From the NCBI RefSeq assembly GCF_008035925.1, contig NZ_CP036264.1:1077774-1141773 (forward strand): a stretch of 64,000 bases of DNA, in the 5' to 3' direction. This DNA comes from Stieleria maiorica (lineage in GTDB: Bacteria; Planctomycetota; Planctomycetia; Pirellulales; Pirellulaceae). Both the position numbers and the translations under genes were made by a program. Each line of letters starts with the position of its first letter. Position 1 is the first letter of the stretch. The notes under the pieces were generated by a model. The model made no database searches. It was given only the letters and a program-made list of their open reading frames with translations, and had not been told where the DNA came from. Of this stretch, positions 26,055-34,959 are shown piece by piece.

Positions 26055-28057
26055 GTTTTCTGAGACTCGGTGCCCTGTGGGCGCTTCCATTGGTATTGAT
26101 CCCGATCGTGATTCATTTGATTCACCGTCGCCGGCACCCCAGTGCGCCCTGGGCGGCGATGATGTTTCTGCGCCGTGCCAGCCAATCGCGTCGCGGTCCG
26201 GCAAAGCTGAGACGATGGTTGATCCTGGCGGTTCGAACGCTTGTGGTCACCGCCGTCATCGTTGCACTCTCGCGCCCCCTTTCCAGCAACCGTTTCGGCA
26301 TCGCGGCCAGTCGAGTCGTATCCGGGGCACCGTCGATCGTGGTTTTGGATCGATCCCCCAGCATGCAGCGACGGGGGCCGTCCGGATTGACTCACCAACA
26401 GGCCGCGCTGCGTCGTCTGGCCGAGACCCTGCGTACGCTTGGGACGCAACATGTCGTACTGATCGACAGCGTGAGCCTGACTCCGGTCCAGCTGGCGGAC
26501 GTCAACGCGTTGACGGATCCTTCCGTGACAAGCGGTGCAGCCTCCGCCGCCGACATTGCCCAGATGTTGCATGTCGCGATGCAGACCATCCGCGACAACG
26601 ATCATGCGGTCGCCGACGTTTGGGTCTGCAGCGATCGTCAGGGGAGTGATTGGCGCGTCGACGCCCCGTTATGGACTCAAATCGCCGCAGCGGCTGAAGG
26701 GATGGGGGCCGGGGTTCGGTTTCACTTGCTGGACGTCGCGAATGATCAACGCGTCAATTCGTCCGTCACGGTGACCCGCCAGCGTTTAGTCGACCACGAC
26801 CAAGGGCAGGAGCTGATGCTTTCGATCGTCGTCCAGCGCGACGACGAGGCTGCGTTTCAGATTCCTGTGCGGGTCACGGTCGGCGGAGTGACCTCCCGCT
26901 ATGACGTGCAGGTCGATGGTGGTCGGGGCGAGCTGGCCGAGGTGCGTGTGCCATTGCCACAAAACGCGGGGGCGGTGTTCGGTCAGGTTTCGATTCCGGC
27001 GGACGTGAACGTCGCCGACGACGATTGGTTTTTCGTCGCCAGGGCGGATCAGGATCGTCCGATCGGCCTGATCACCGAGTCACCGTGTCTGGCCTTGGAA
27101 GTCACCGCCGACGTGTTGGGCAAGATCGTCGCAGGCGGCAGCGGTGTTCCCAACGGGGCAGGGCAGGGGAGTGGGCGGACGGGCGACGAAGATTCGTTGC
27201 GTGATGCGGCATGCTGGCTGTGGCAGGGTCAGCTGCCGACCGGCGACGATGCAAGTGCCGTCCAGCGGTTTCTTCGCAGCGGCGGCAGCGTCGTTTTCTT
27301 TCCGCCGATGGATGTCGATCGCGAGAATGAATTCCAGTCGATCCGCTGGGGCCAGTGGTCGCGTGATGACGTTCAACAGGCGACGTTCGATCAATGGGAA
27401 TTGCCGATCGCCGCGTCGTGTTCCATCGACGGCCAGCTGGTTCGCGTGGCGACGATCGGCCAAGACCAGCTGTGGATCGGAAAGATCCGGGTCGGTGACG
27501 GAGCGGCCTGGTTTTGTGGCGCCGACGTGATCGACGGTGACAGCTTGTTCGTCAAAGACGGATTGGTCTTGTATGGACTGGTGTCCGAAGCACTCGGCGC
27601 GAGCACCTTGCATGTCGGCGGTGATCAAGGCTTGGTCGCCGGGATCGGTGACCAGCGATTGAAACAGCAATCGGGACAGGATCGAGCACCCTCCGACGCG
27701 ATCGTCGAACCACTGCTCGTCGAACCACTGCTCGTCCGAAGCGACGCGGCCGATGCCGTTCCCTTCGGGCATGCCGCGGGAGTGTTTTCCCTGCGGGTTT
27801 CCGTCGAGAGTCCTGCCGACGTGGTGGCGATCAACCGTCCGGCCGCGGAATCGGACGGGCAACCGATCACCGAGTCACAGCTGCAATCGCTACTGGGGGA
27901 CGTCCGTTGGAATCGCGTCAGCCTGGACGACCGACAAGATGAATCCGGCGGCGGTCTGGTGCAAGAAATCTGGGGCGCGATCTGGGTGATGATGATCCTG
28001 GGGATGTTGTGCGAAGCCTGGTTGACGTTGCCGACGCGGACGCGGGGGCAATCGTGA
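26051..28057 (+). CDS. BatA-like membrane protein
   Basis: 668 residues. The N-terminus matches the BatA/aerotolerance N-terminal region: a membrane segment (4-24), then HLIHRRRHPSAPWAAMMFLRRA, then a second segment (about 57-76). A vWA-like core begins IVVLDRSPSMQRRG (D-R-S-P-S metal-site pattern). The long middle part is extracytoplasmic in character, and a C-terminal membrane segment lies near 637-660. It overlaps both neighbours by one to four bases. In other bacteria such proteins form membrane complexes activated by MoxR. Physiological role in planctomycetes unknown. Confidence 0.85.
   Translation: MSFLRLGALWALPLVLIPIVIHLIHRRRHPSAPWAAMMFLRRASQSRRGPAKLRRWLILAVRTLVVTAVIVALSRPLSSNRFGIAASRVVSGAPSIVVLDRSPSMQRRGPSGLTHQQAALRRLAETLRTLGTQHVVLIDSVSLTPVQLADVNALTDPSVTSGAASAADIAQMLHVAMQTIRDNDHAVADVWVCSDRQGSDWRVDAPLWTQIAAAAEGMGAGVRFHLLDVANDQRVNSSVTVTRQRLVDHDQGQELMLSIVVQRDDEAAFQIPVRVTVGGVTSRYDVQVDGGRGELAEVRVPLPQNAGAVFGQVSIPADVNVADDDWFFVARADQDRPIGLITESPCLALEVTADVLGKIVAGGSGVPNGAGQGSGRTGDEDSLRDAACWLWQGQLPTGDDASAVQRFLRSGGSVVFFPPMDVDRENEFQSIRWGQWSRDDVQQATFDQWELPIAASCSIDGQLVRVATIGQDQLWIGKIRVGDGAAWFCGADVIDGDSLFVKDGLVLYGLVSEALGASTLHVGGDQGLVAGIGDQRLKQQSGQDRAPSDAIVEPLLVEPLLVRSDAADAVPFGHAAGVFSLRVSVESPADVVAINRPAAESDGQPITESQLQSLLGDVRWNRVSLDDRQDESGGGLVQEIWGAIWVMMILGMLCEAWLTLPTRTRGQS
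27156..27171 (+). repeat. G-rich dispersed 16-mer (two overlapping GGGCAGGG)
   Basis: Exact copy of GGGCAGGGCAGGGGAG inside the BatA-like gene; same reading phase as the copy at 9302 (G-A-G-Q-G-S). Confidence 0.8.
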
Positions 28058-30207
28058 TGGTTGTGATTTCCGGTGCGGCGATCCTGGCGGTGGTTTGGTT
28101 TGCATGGCTCGCCTGGCAACGGAGCGGGCGTCGCGGGCGGGTGGCGGTGGTCGAAGCATTGCGCGTCGGATTGGTGACAGCCGCAATCATCTTGCTGTGG
28201 CAACCCGAGACGACGTATCGCGTCGATTCCGGCCGCAAGGGTGAAGTCGTCGTGCTGGTCGACCGCACGGGGAGCATGCGAACGGCGGACGTAAATATCG
28301 GAGGCGAGGCGGTCGGTCGGCAACAGCTCGCCGACTCCATTGCCGACGATCCGGCGTGGGAGCAGTTGGACCGCCGATTAGAGAAAGTGGACATCGCGGT
28401 GGTCGAGGCGAGTGGCGGCGGCAGTGACTTGGGCGGCGCACTCGATCGCGCCGCAGAGCGTTATGAATCCGCCGTCGCTTTGGTGCTGGTGTCCGACGGC
28501 GATTTCAATCGTGGGCCATCCCCGGTGCAGGCGGCGGCACAACTGGCCACACGCAGCGGCGGTCGGGCTCGCGTCCACACCGTCCCCCTCGGCAGTCCCG
28601 ATCGCTTACCCGATATCGAACTTGTTAGCGCCGACGTTCCGACCTTCGGTGTCGTCGGCAAGCCCGTGCGGATTCCGTTTACGCTTCGAAATTGGTACGA
28701 CCAGATGCGCGACGTCAGCGTGTCGCTGCGTGAAGACGATTCCCAGGTTGACTCGCAACCAGTGACCCTCGACCAAGGCGGCCGGTTTGACGGTGCGTTC
28801 GTGTGGCAATCGGAGCAGGCGGGCACGTTTGCGATCACCGTCGAAACGCCCGTGCAGGAATCGGAGACCAATCGGGAGAACAACCGCCTGACCAAGACGA
28901 TCGAGATTCGCGAAGAGAAGCTGCGTGTGTTGATCGTCGACGGTGAACCACGCTGGGAGTACCGTTATCTGCGCAATGCACTGTTACGTGATCCGGGAAT
29001 CGACGTTTCCTGTTTGCTGTTTCATCCCCAGTTGCCGGGTGTCGGTGGTGGCGGCGAAGACTACTTGGCGTCCTGGCCGGAAGATCCCGCCGAACTGGCT
29101 TCTTACGACGTGATCTTCCTGGGCGACGTCGGTGTCGTCGAGGGACAGCTGACGGTCCAGCAGTGCGGTCAGATTCGTGGGCTGGTCGAGCAGCAAGCGG
29201 TGGGACTGGTTCTGATGCCCGGCATGCGGGGCCGACAGTCGTCGTTGGTGCCCAGTGAGTTGGGCGATCTCTTTCCCGTCCTGTTGGATGCGTCCGTGCC
29301 GCGGGGAGTCGGCAACGTCGCACCGGGGGCATTCGCACTGACCGGCCCAGGGCGACGCAGTCTTCTGACGGCACTGGACGATGACCCGCAATCCAACTGG
29401 GCGGTTTGGGAATCGTTGCCCGGGTTCTACTGGCACGCCCCGGTGACGCGGGCCAAAGCGGGCAGCGAAGTGTTGGCGGTCCATGCCGATTCAAGCAACC
29501 AATACGGACGTCTGCCGTTGTTGGTCACTCGCCCGGCCGGAGCCGGCAAGGTGCTGTTCATGGGCAGCGATGCCGTTTGGCGTTGGCGGATGGGGGTCGA
29601 AGACAAGTATCACTATCGATTTTGGGGACAAGTGATTCGTTGGATGGCGTATCAACGCAACATGGCGGTCGGCCAGACGATGCGGCTGTCGTATCGACCC
29701 GACCAACCACAGCTGGGTGAAACCGTCACGCTGCGGGCCAGTGTGATGACCAGCAACGGGGCGCCGTCGCAAGCCGACGTTGCGACCGTCGAATTCGTGT
29801 CCCCGTCTGGCGTCAGTGAATTGGTGAAGTTGGAACGCCAGGATTCGCAGTGGGGCGTCTTCGTCGCGCAAACCCAACTGGACCAGTCCGGCGTCTACAC
29901 TGCCACACTCCGGCACCCCACCGAAGCGTCCACCGTCGCCGCCCGGATCGCGGTGCAGGGCAGGGCAGGGGAGCAGCTGGGGCGACCGGCGCGCTGGGAT
30001 ATAATGCGTGAAGTCGCCCGGGTCGGCCGCGGTCAGACGTTCATGTCCAACCAAATCCCGAAGCTCGTCGACCGACTCAACCGCCTGCCTCCCGACCCCT
30101 CGACGACCCGCCGGATCCAGTGGTGGAATCATCCCGCCGTGTTGTCCGCGATGATCGCCGGTTTGACCCTGTTTTGGATCGCAAGGAAATGGGCCGGAGG
30201 GGTTTGA
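28057..30207 (+). CDS. membrane protein with vWA-like and amidotransferase-like domains
   Basis: 716 residues from the ATG at 28057, which shares one base with the upstream TGA. Two N-terminal membrane segments (about 4-21 and 38-55) precede a vWA-like domain with VVVLVDRTGSM and LVLVSDGDFN. A beta-sandwich region follows, then about residues 300-540 resemble a class I glutamine-amidotransferase-like fold (KLRVLIVDGEPRWEYRYL ... DVIFLGDVG). A C-terminal membrane segment follows (about 690-712). This combination is common beside DUF58 and BatA genes in planctomycetes. Enzymatic activity is doubtful because no clear Cys-His-Glu triad is seen. It probably works with the MoxR ATPase. Confidence 0.8.
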   Translation: MVVISGAAILAVVWFAWLAWQRSGRRGRVAVVEALRVGLVTAAIILLWQPETTYRVDSGRKGEVVVLVDRTGSMRTADVNIGGEAVGRQQLADSIADDPAWEQLDRRLEKVDIAVVEASGGGSDLGGALDRAAERYESAVALVLVSDGDFNRGPSPVQAAAQLATRSGGRARVHTVPLGSPDRLPDIELVSADVPTFGVVGKPVRIPFTLRNWYDQMRDVSVSLREDDSQVDSQPVTLDQGGRFDGAFVWQSEQAGTFAITVETPVQESETNRENNRLTKTIEIREEKLRVLIVDGEPRWEYRYLRNALLRDPGIDVSCLLFHPQLPGVGGGGEDYLASWPEDPAELASYDVIFLGDVGVVEGQLTVQQCGQIRGLVEQQAVGLVLMPGMRGRQSSLVPSELGDLFPVLLDASVPRGVGNVAPGAFALTGPGRRSLLTALDDDPQSNWAVWESLPGFYWHAPVTRAKAGSEVLAVHADSSNQYGRLPLLVTRPAGAGKVLFMGSDAVWRWRMGVEDKYHYRFWGQVIRWMAYQRNMAVGQTMRLSYRPDQPQLGETVTLRASVMTSNGAPSQADVATVEFVSPSGVSELVKLERQDSQWGVFVAQTQLDQSGVYTATLRHPTEASTVAARIAVQGRAGEQLGRPARWDIMREVARVGRGQTFMSNQIPKLVDRLNRLPPDPSTTRRIQWWNHPAVLSAMIAGLTLFWIARKWAGGV
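29958..29973 (+). repeat. G-rich dispersed 16-mer (two overlapping GGGCAGGG)
   Basis: Exact copy of GGGCAGGGCAGGGGAG, here in a different reading phase (Q-G-R-A-G-E), which points to conservation at the DNA level. Confidence 0.8.
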
Positions 30208-30320
30208 GTTTCAAGTTTCAAGTTTCAAGTTTCAAGTTCCTCTTACTCCCAACTCCCAACTCCCAACTCCCAACTCCCAACTCCCAACTCCCACCTCCCA
30301 CCTCCCACCTCCCACCTCCC
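30208..30320 (+). repeat. compound heptamer array: TTTCAAG, CCCAACT, CCCACCT
   Basis: Four TTTCAAG units (30208-30238) begin at the stop codon, followed by about six CCCAACT units and about four CCCACCT units. The array ends a few bases before the ATG at 30328. No Shine-Dalgarno sequence is present, so this C/T-rich leader is the translation-initiation region of the next gene. Confidence 0.9.
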
Positions 30321-30327
30321 CACCCCC

Positions 30328-33300
30328 ATGCCCCGTCCCCAGCAGCATCACATCGCGATCCCCGCCCGTTTGCTCGGCAAGCTGGCTGCGTTTCGGCGAG
30401 CGCTGTTGTGGCAGGTTGCCCGTGACCACGCGGTACGATGTTTGTTGGTCGTGATGCTGGTGTTTTGGGTGTTGCTGCTTGCCGATCGGTTCATCGAGAC
30501 GCCTGGCCCGGTTCGATTGATCTTGTTCGCCGTCATCGGCGCGACGTCGGGGATCGCTTTGTTAAGTCTGTGGAAGGTCGTTTGGGATTGTCGATCGCCG
30601 CTGGGTGTTGCGGCAGTGATCCGGCGGCGAGACCCCGTGTACGGCGATCATTTGGTCGGTGCGTTGGAGTTGGCGGACTGTGAGGCGGAGCAGGCTCGTT
30701 CGGTGACCTTGTGTGTCGCGGCGCTTGAGCAGGTGGCCGATGAAGCCACAGCGCGAGACTTTCATCAGGCACTTCCCGAGTCACGTGCGGGCGTGATGGT
30801 TCGCGGGTTGATCGCGTTATTGGCTCCCGCCGTCGTGGTGTTGGCGGTTGCGCCGGCGATGGTTTGGAATACGGCGTCGCGTTTGGGCGCGCCGCTGGCG
30901 ACGATCGAGCGTTTTACGTTCGTGAAATTTACGTCGCTTCCGGAGGAAAAGATCGTGCCGCGCGACGAGCCGGCGGATTGGATGGTGGCATTGGACCCCG
31001 ACAGCCGCTGGGTTCCGCGCGACGCGACACTTCGGATCGGTGACCGGCGAATCACGGCCCGCTTGATCCGATCCGACCCGACCGAAGCGGCACGCTATGC
31101 ATTCTTGCTTCCGAGGATGTTCGAGCCTGCGTCGGCACAGCTGAGGATCGGGGATGCCAGGGGGCAGGTCCGATTGCTTCCCAAGTTGCGGCCGGAACTG
31201 ACGGACGTTGTCGCGACGGTCCGGTTGCCGGAGTACCTTTCCCACCGCAGTGACGGTGGCACGGTGCAGACCGATTTCAGTGACGGGGTGATCACGATCG
31301 TCGAAGGTGCGGCGGCGACGCTCCGTTTGACCGTCTCGTCGGTTCTGGCGTCGGCATCGGTCGACGCAGCGCCGGTCGAAGTCCAGGGGAACCGGTTTGC
31401 GGCGGAGCTTGGGCCCGACGCCGAGAGCATTCGGTTGGACTGGACCGATCAAGACGGACTGACGGCTGCCGAGCCGATGGTCGTCGCGGCAGATCGTGTC
31501 GCGGATCAGCGTCCGACGTTGATGGTCGACAACGATGGGATTCCGCCACGCGTGCTGGACAGCCAAGCGTTGCGGTTTACCGTGACCGCACGCGATGATT
31601 TTGGGATTCGTCGGGTCGGGATGCAGTGGTCGACCGCCAATGGAGATGATCTCGCGGAATCAGGAGAACGCGTCTTGGGATCCGGCGACGATTCCGGCTC
31701 GTTTGCGGCCGTGTTCCAAGCGACCTCACTGGACGCTCCGCCGGGCGAAGTCCGTGTGGTGTTTTGGGCCGAAGATGATTTCCCGGGACGCGAACGCGTG
31801 TATTCGGATCCGGTTGCGATCAACGTTCTGACCGCCGACGAGCATGCCGTATGGATCGCCGGACAATTCGCGCGGTGGCGTCAATCGGCGATGGATGTTC
31901 GCGATCGAGAACTGAATCTGTTCTCACGCAATCGCGAACTGGCTCAAGTCGGCGACGCACAGCGCGATGACGATTGGCGCGCCGCGGTGGCCGAACAGGC
32001 CCGCGCCGAAGCGTTTAACGGTCGCCAATTGGAATCGTTGACCGCCGAGGGGGAATCGTTATTGCGACAGGCGGCCGGGAACGATGAGGTCGCGGTCGAC
32101 TATGTCGAAAAACTTGCCGCGACGATCAAGACGCTGCAGCAATTGTCCGACCAGCGGATGCCCCGAGTCGCCGATCTGCTGGACAAAGCTTCCAAGCAGA
32201 ATGCGTCCAAACAGGACGACGAAGATTCCAAATTCGCGGACCTGGCGGGGCAGGAAAGTTCACAGGGGACGCTGGCTGAACAGCCCGGTGACGAAACCGC
32301 GGAAGATTCCCCGCAAAGCGATGATGAACAGTCGACACAGCAAATCGGTTTGGCGGGAACGACGATCATCGACACTTCCAAACGGTCGGACAAAGAGGAG
32401 ACCGAGGACGCCGAGGAAGACGCGCTGCAGATCGCGATCGAAGATCAAACCGATCTGGTCGCGGAGTTTGATGCGGTCGCCGAAGAGTTGAAGGAACTGA
32501 TGGGAAACATGGAAGGCAGCACGTTGGTCAAACGCTTGAAGTCGGTCAGCCGGTTGCAAGATCGGATCGCGATGCAATTGGGACGCGGAATCGAATCCAC
32601 GTTCGGTGGGGCTGCCGACGCGAACGGCGATCGTTTGGAATCGGTCGTTGCCGACGCAAACGAATCTGCATCGCGGGTCCGAACCGTCCTGGACGACTTG
32701 GAAGCGTTTTGCGAGCGACGTGAGATCAAGCACTTTCAGTCGGTGCTGGATGAAATGAAAAAGGCGCAAGTGTTGGAACAACTGAACGCGTCGAAAGACC
32801 GCGTCGTGCGGCGCCCGGGCGTTTCGATCAGCGTGGCCGAGTACTGGGCAGATAACTTGGACCGCTGGGCCGACGACTTGGTGGATCCAGGGTCGGAGCA
32901 GGCTGAATCGGGACCACAAAACAAAAAGTCGCTTTCACCGGCATTGGTCGTGGAAGTGTTGCGGATCTTGGAGGCCGAAGTGACCTTGCGCGAACAGACT
33001 CGGGTCGCCGAGCAGGGACGCACGGCGATGGCGAGCTCGGATTATTTCAGCGAAGCGATCCGGTTGAGTGAATCACAGGATGTGGTGCGTGACCGATTGG
33101 ACGCCGTGGTGGACACGATCGAAGCACTGCCCGATGGGGCCTTGAACTTTGGAGAAGAGATCGAAGTGCTGTCGTTGGCAATCGCAGCGATGGTCGACGC
33201 ATCCAAGACGTTGGTCACACCGGAAACCGGACCGGTCGCCGTGGCGGCGCAAACCGAGGCGATCGAGTTGTTGCTGCGGAGCAACAAGGTCAGCCCTGAA

Positions 33301-33540
33301 GGCGGCGGCGGTGGCGGAGGAAGCGCCGGGGGAGGGCAGGGCGGTGAGACCGATCAGGCGGCGATCGCGTTGCTGGGCGAAGGGCTGAATCAACTCGCCC
33401 TTACGCGCCAGTCGGCAACCGCACTGTCGGTCGGACGCGACCGTCGCGAAGTCCCCGAACGCTGGCGGTCAGGATTGGATCTGTATTTCGACCGCTTGGA
33501 ACAGCGCCGGAGTGCTGCGAATGGGGAGGCGGGACGATGA
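30328..33540 (+). CDS. large membrane protein of the MoxR operon, unknown function
   Basis: 1070 residues. Three membrane segments near the N-terminus (about 37-54, 62-82, 154-178) are followed by a long extracytoplasmic-type region. This has beta-rich sequence to about 500, then predominantly charged helical, probably coiled-coil sequence (about 500-950) with acidic runs. A glycine-rich patch lies near 995-1010. The large helical part suggests a structural or scaffold role. The stop overlaps an ATG at 33537 (ATGA). I recognise no enzyme motif; similar very large proteins commonly accompany MoxR/BatA genes in planctomycetes. Confidence 0.8.
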   Translation: MPRPQQHHIAIPARLLGKLAAFRRALLWQVARDHAVRCLLVVMLVFWVLLLADRFIETPGPVRLILFAVIGATSGIALLSLWKVVWDCRSPLGVAAVIRRRDPVYGDHLVGALELADCEAEQARSVTLCVAALEQVADEATARDFHQALPESRAGVMVRGLIALLAPAVVVLAVAPAMVWNTASRLGAPLATIERFTFVKFTSLPEEKIVPRDEPADWMVALDPDSRWVPRDATLRIGDRRITARLIRSDPTEAARYAFLLPRMFEPASAQLRIGDARGQVRLLPKLRPELTDVVATVRLPEYLSHRSDGGTVQTDFSDGVITIVEGAAATLRLTVSSVLASASVDAAPVEVQGNRFAAELGPDAESIRLDWTDQDGLTAAEPMVVAADRVADQRPTLMVDNDGIPPRVLDSQALRFTVTARDDFGIRRVGMQWSTANGDDLAESGERVLGSGDDSGSFAAVFQATSLDAPPGEVRVVFWAEDDFPGRERVYSDPVAINVLTADEHAVWIAGQFARWRQSAMDVRDRELNLFSRNRELAQVGDAQRDDDWRAAVAEQARAEAFNGRQLESLTAEGESLLRQAAGNDEVAVDYVEKLAATIKTLQQLSDQRMPRVADLLDKASKQNASKQDDEDSKFADLAGQESSQGTLAEQPGDETAEDSPQSDDEQSTQQIGLAGTTIIDTSKRSDKEETEDAEEDALQIAIEDQTDLVAEFDAVAEELKELMGNMEGSTLVKRLKSVSRLQDRIAMQLGRGIESTFGGAADANGDRLESVVADANESASRVRTVLDDLEAFCERREIKHFQSVLDEMKKAQVLEQLNASKDRVVRRPGVSISVAEYWADNLDRWADDLVDPGSEQAESGPQNKKSLSPALVVEVLRILEAEVTLREQTRVAEQGRTAMASSDYFSEAIRLSESQDVVRDRLDAVVDTIEALPDGALNFGEEIEVLSLAIAAMVDASKTLVTPETGPVAVAAQTEAIELLLRSNKVSPEGGGGGGGSAGGGQGGETDQAAIALLGEGLNQLALTRQSATALSVGRDRREVPERWRSGLDLYFDRLEQRRSAANGEAGR

Positions 33541-33639
33541 GTGGTTGGATGGTTCGGACGCGAGCAATATACCTGCGGGGACGACCGACCCGCGATTCGA
33601 TTCGACCAGGGGACGGATGCTACACAACCTACCATGGCT

Positions 33640-33671
33640 CCCTTCTCCCCCGGCATTGCGGGGGAGAAGGG
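33640..33671. repeat. perfect 13-base hairpin
   Basis: CCCTTCTCCCCCG (33640-33652) and CGGGGGAGAAGGG (33659-33671) with a six-base loop. It lies between the end of the 1070-residue gene and the likely start of the next gene. Confidence 0.85.
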
Positions 33672-33736
33672 CCGGGGATGAGGGGGCCCTGTCTTCGATG
33701 CCGCGCCGACTTGTGTAGACCCCAACGCCTGGCAAA

Positions 33737-33800
33737 CGTAGCTACCTTCGCCAGAAGGTGGATCCCCCGAGCTTTCCACGCTCTGGCGAGCGTAGCTACG
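33737..33800. repeat. CGTAGCTAC-family hairpin element
   Basis: CGTAGCTACCTTCGCCAGA and its near-complement TCTGGCGAGCGTAGCTACG (17 of 19 paired) enclose AGGTGGATCCCCC-like sequence. Closely matching copies are at 50658-50721 and, degenerate, at 61973-62038. Confidence 0.88.
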
Positions 33801-34859
33801 TTGCGGACCTTGCGGTGTCTGGTCTGGGCAGCGATGCTGATGTTGGCGAGTTCGGCAGATGCCCAGACACCCGCGGAGACTGCGGTGGAATCATCGTCGG
33901 CGAACATCGGCGAGACGGTCTCGCGGGACGTTCATGAGATCTATGCCAAGGGGTTGGGCTTCCTGGCGCAGACCCAGAATGAACGGGGCACCTGGCCGGC
34001 GGGGGAGGGTACCGGACCGGGAACGACGGGGTTGGCCGTGTTGGCGTTCCTGGCGTCCGGTGAAGACCCCAACTTTGGTCCGCATCGCGATGTGATCCGG
34101 AAAGGGTTGCGGCACATCATCGCCGGCCAGTCGGCGGTGACCGGATACATTTCGCCGAGCATGTATCACCACGGATTCGGCATGTTGGCCCTGTGCGAGG
34201 CCTATGGGGTGGTGGATGATTCGGACCTGTATTCGGCCGACGAATCGGAAGCCCGGCGCAGTCTGGCCGAGGCGACCGAGTTGGCGGTTCGCGCGGCATT
34301 GACGGCACAAAAGAACAATCGCAGGGGCGGATGGCGGTACGCACCCAACGCCAGCGACGCCGACACGTCCGTCTCTGGCGCCGTCGTGATGGGATTGCTG
34401 GCCGCCCGCAATGCGGGGATCGAGGTGCCGGATGAATCGATCGACAAAGCCATCGACTACTTCGTCAGCATGACGGCCGAGGACGGCACGGTCGGCTACG
34501 CCAGCGTCAGCGAAGGCGGCGGCGAGTCGGTCGCCCGCAGCAGCATCGTCAACCTGGTGCTCGCCATCGCCAGACGCAAGGACTTGCCGGCCTATCCATC
34601 GACACTGCGGTACATCGTCGGCAATCGTGATGCCCAGCCGACCTGGCCCGAATACGCGCGCTACTATCAAGCCCAGGCCTACTTTCAATCCGACGTCGCG
34701 GTTTGGAAGCAGTGGAACGATCGCTTGGTGCAGCAACTGAAACGCGACCAAAAGTCCGACGGAAGTTTTGATGGAGATCTCGGAGTGACCAACAGCACCT
34801 CGATGTCCTTGCTGGCGATCGCATTGAACTACCGATTTCTACCGATCTATGAACGATAA
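33801..34859 (+). CDS. secreted prenyltransferase/squalene-cyclase-fold repeat protein
   Basis: 352 residues if translation starts at TTG 33801. That start gives a good signal peptide (MRTLRCLVWAAMLMLASSADAQ). The mature part has terpene-cyclase/prenyltransferase-type alpha-toroid repeats (GTTGLAVLAFLASGEDPNFG, YHHGFGMLALCEAYG, SGAVVMGLLAARNAG). Members of this fold in planctomycete MoxR operons are usually not assigned a reaction. The frame is open back to an ATG at 33537 that overlaps the previous stop, but those 88 extra codons are hairpin-repeat sequence and would bury the signal peptide. The last 11 bases overlap an ATG at 34849. Confidence 0.82.
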   Translation: MRTLRCLVWAAMLMLASSADAQTPAETAVESSSANIGETVSRDVHEIYAKGLGFLAQTQNERGTWPAGEGTGPGTTGLAVLAFLASGEDPNFGPHRDVIRKGLRHIIAGQSAVTGYISPSMYHHGFGMLALCEAYGVVDDSDLYSADESEARRSLAEATELAVRAALTAQKNNRRGGWRYAPNASDADTSVSGAVVMGLLAARNAGIEVPDESIDKAIDYFVSMTAEDGTVGYASVSEGGGESVARSSIVNLVLAIARRKDLPAYPSTLRYIVGNRDAQPTWPEYARYYQAQAYFQSDVAVWKQWNDRLVQQLKRDQKSDGSFDGDLGVTNSTSMSLLAIALNYRFLPIYER

Positions 34860-34882
34860 ATTGAACGCGGTCGTGGGGGATG

Positions 34883-34951
34883 TGCCCGTAGGCTTGCGCC
34901 ATACGGCTGATGATCGATTGGCATCAACCGGTTCGCGCCAGCGTCCGGGCG
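34883..34951. repeat. ATCAGCCG-family hairpin element inside a gene start region
   Basis: Arms GCCCGTAGGCTTGCGCCATA (continuing CGGCTGATG) and CATCAACCGGTTCGCGCCAG (continuing CGTCCGGGC) pair at roughly two thirds of positions. The arm order is reversed relative to the copies at 16775 and 58113. Confidence 0.7.
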
Positions 34952-34959
34952 CTCCGGCG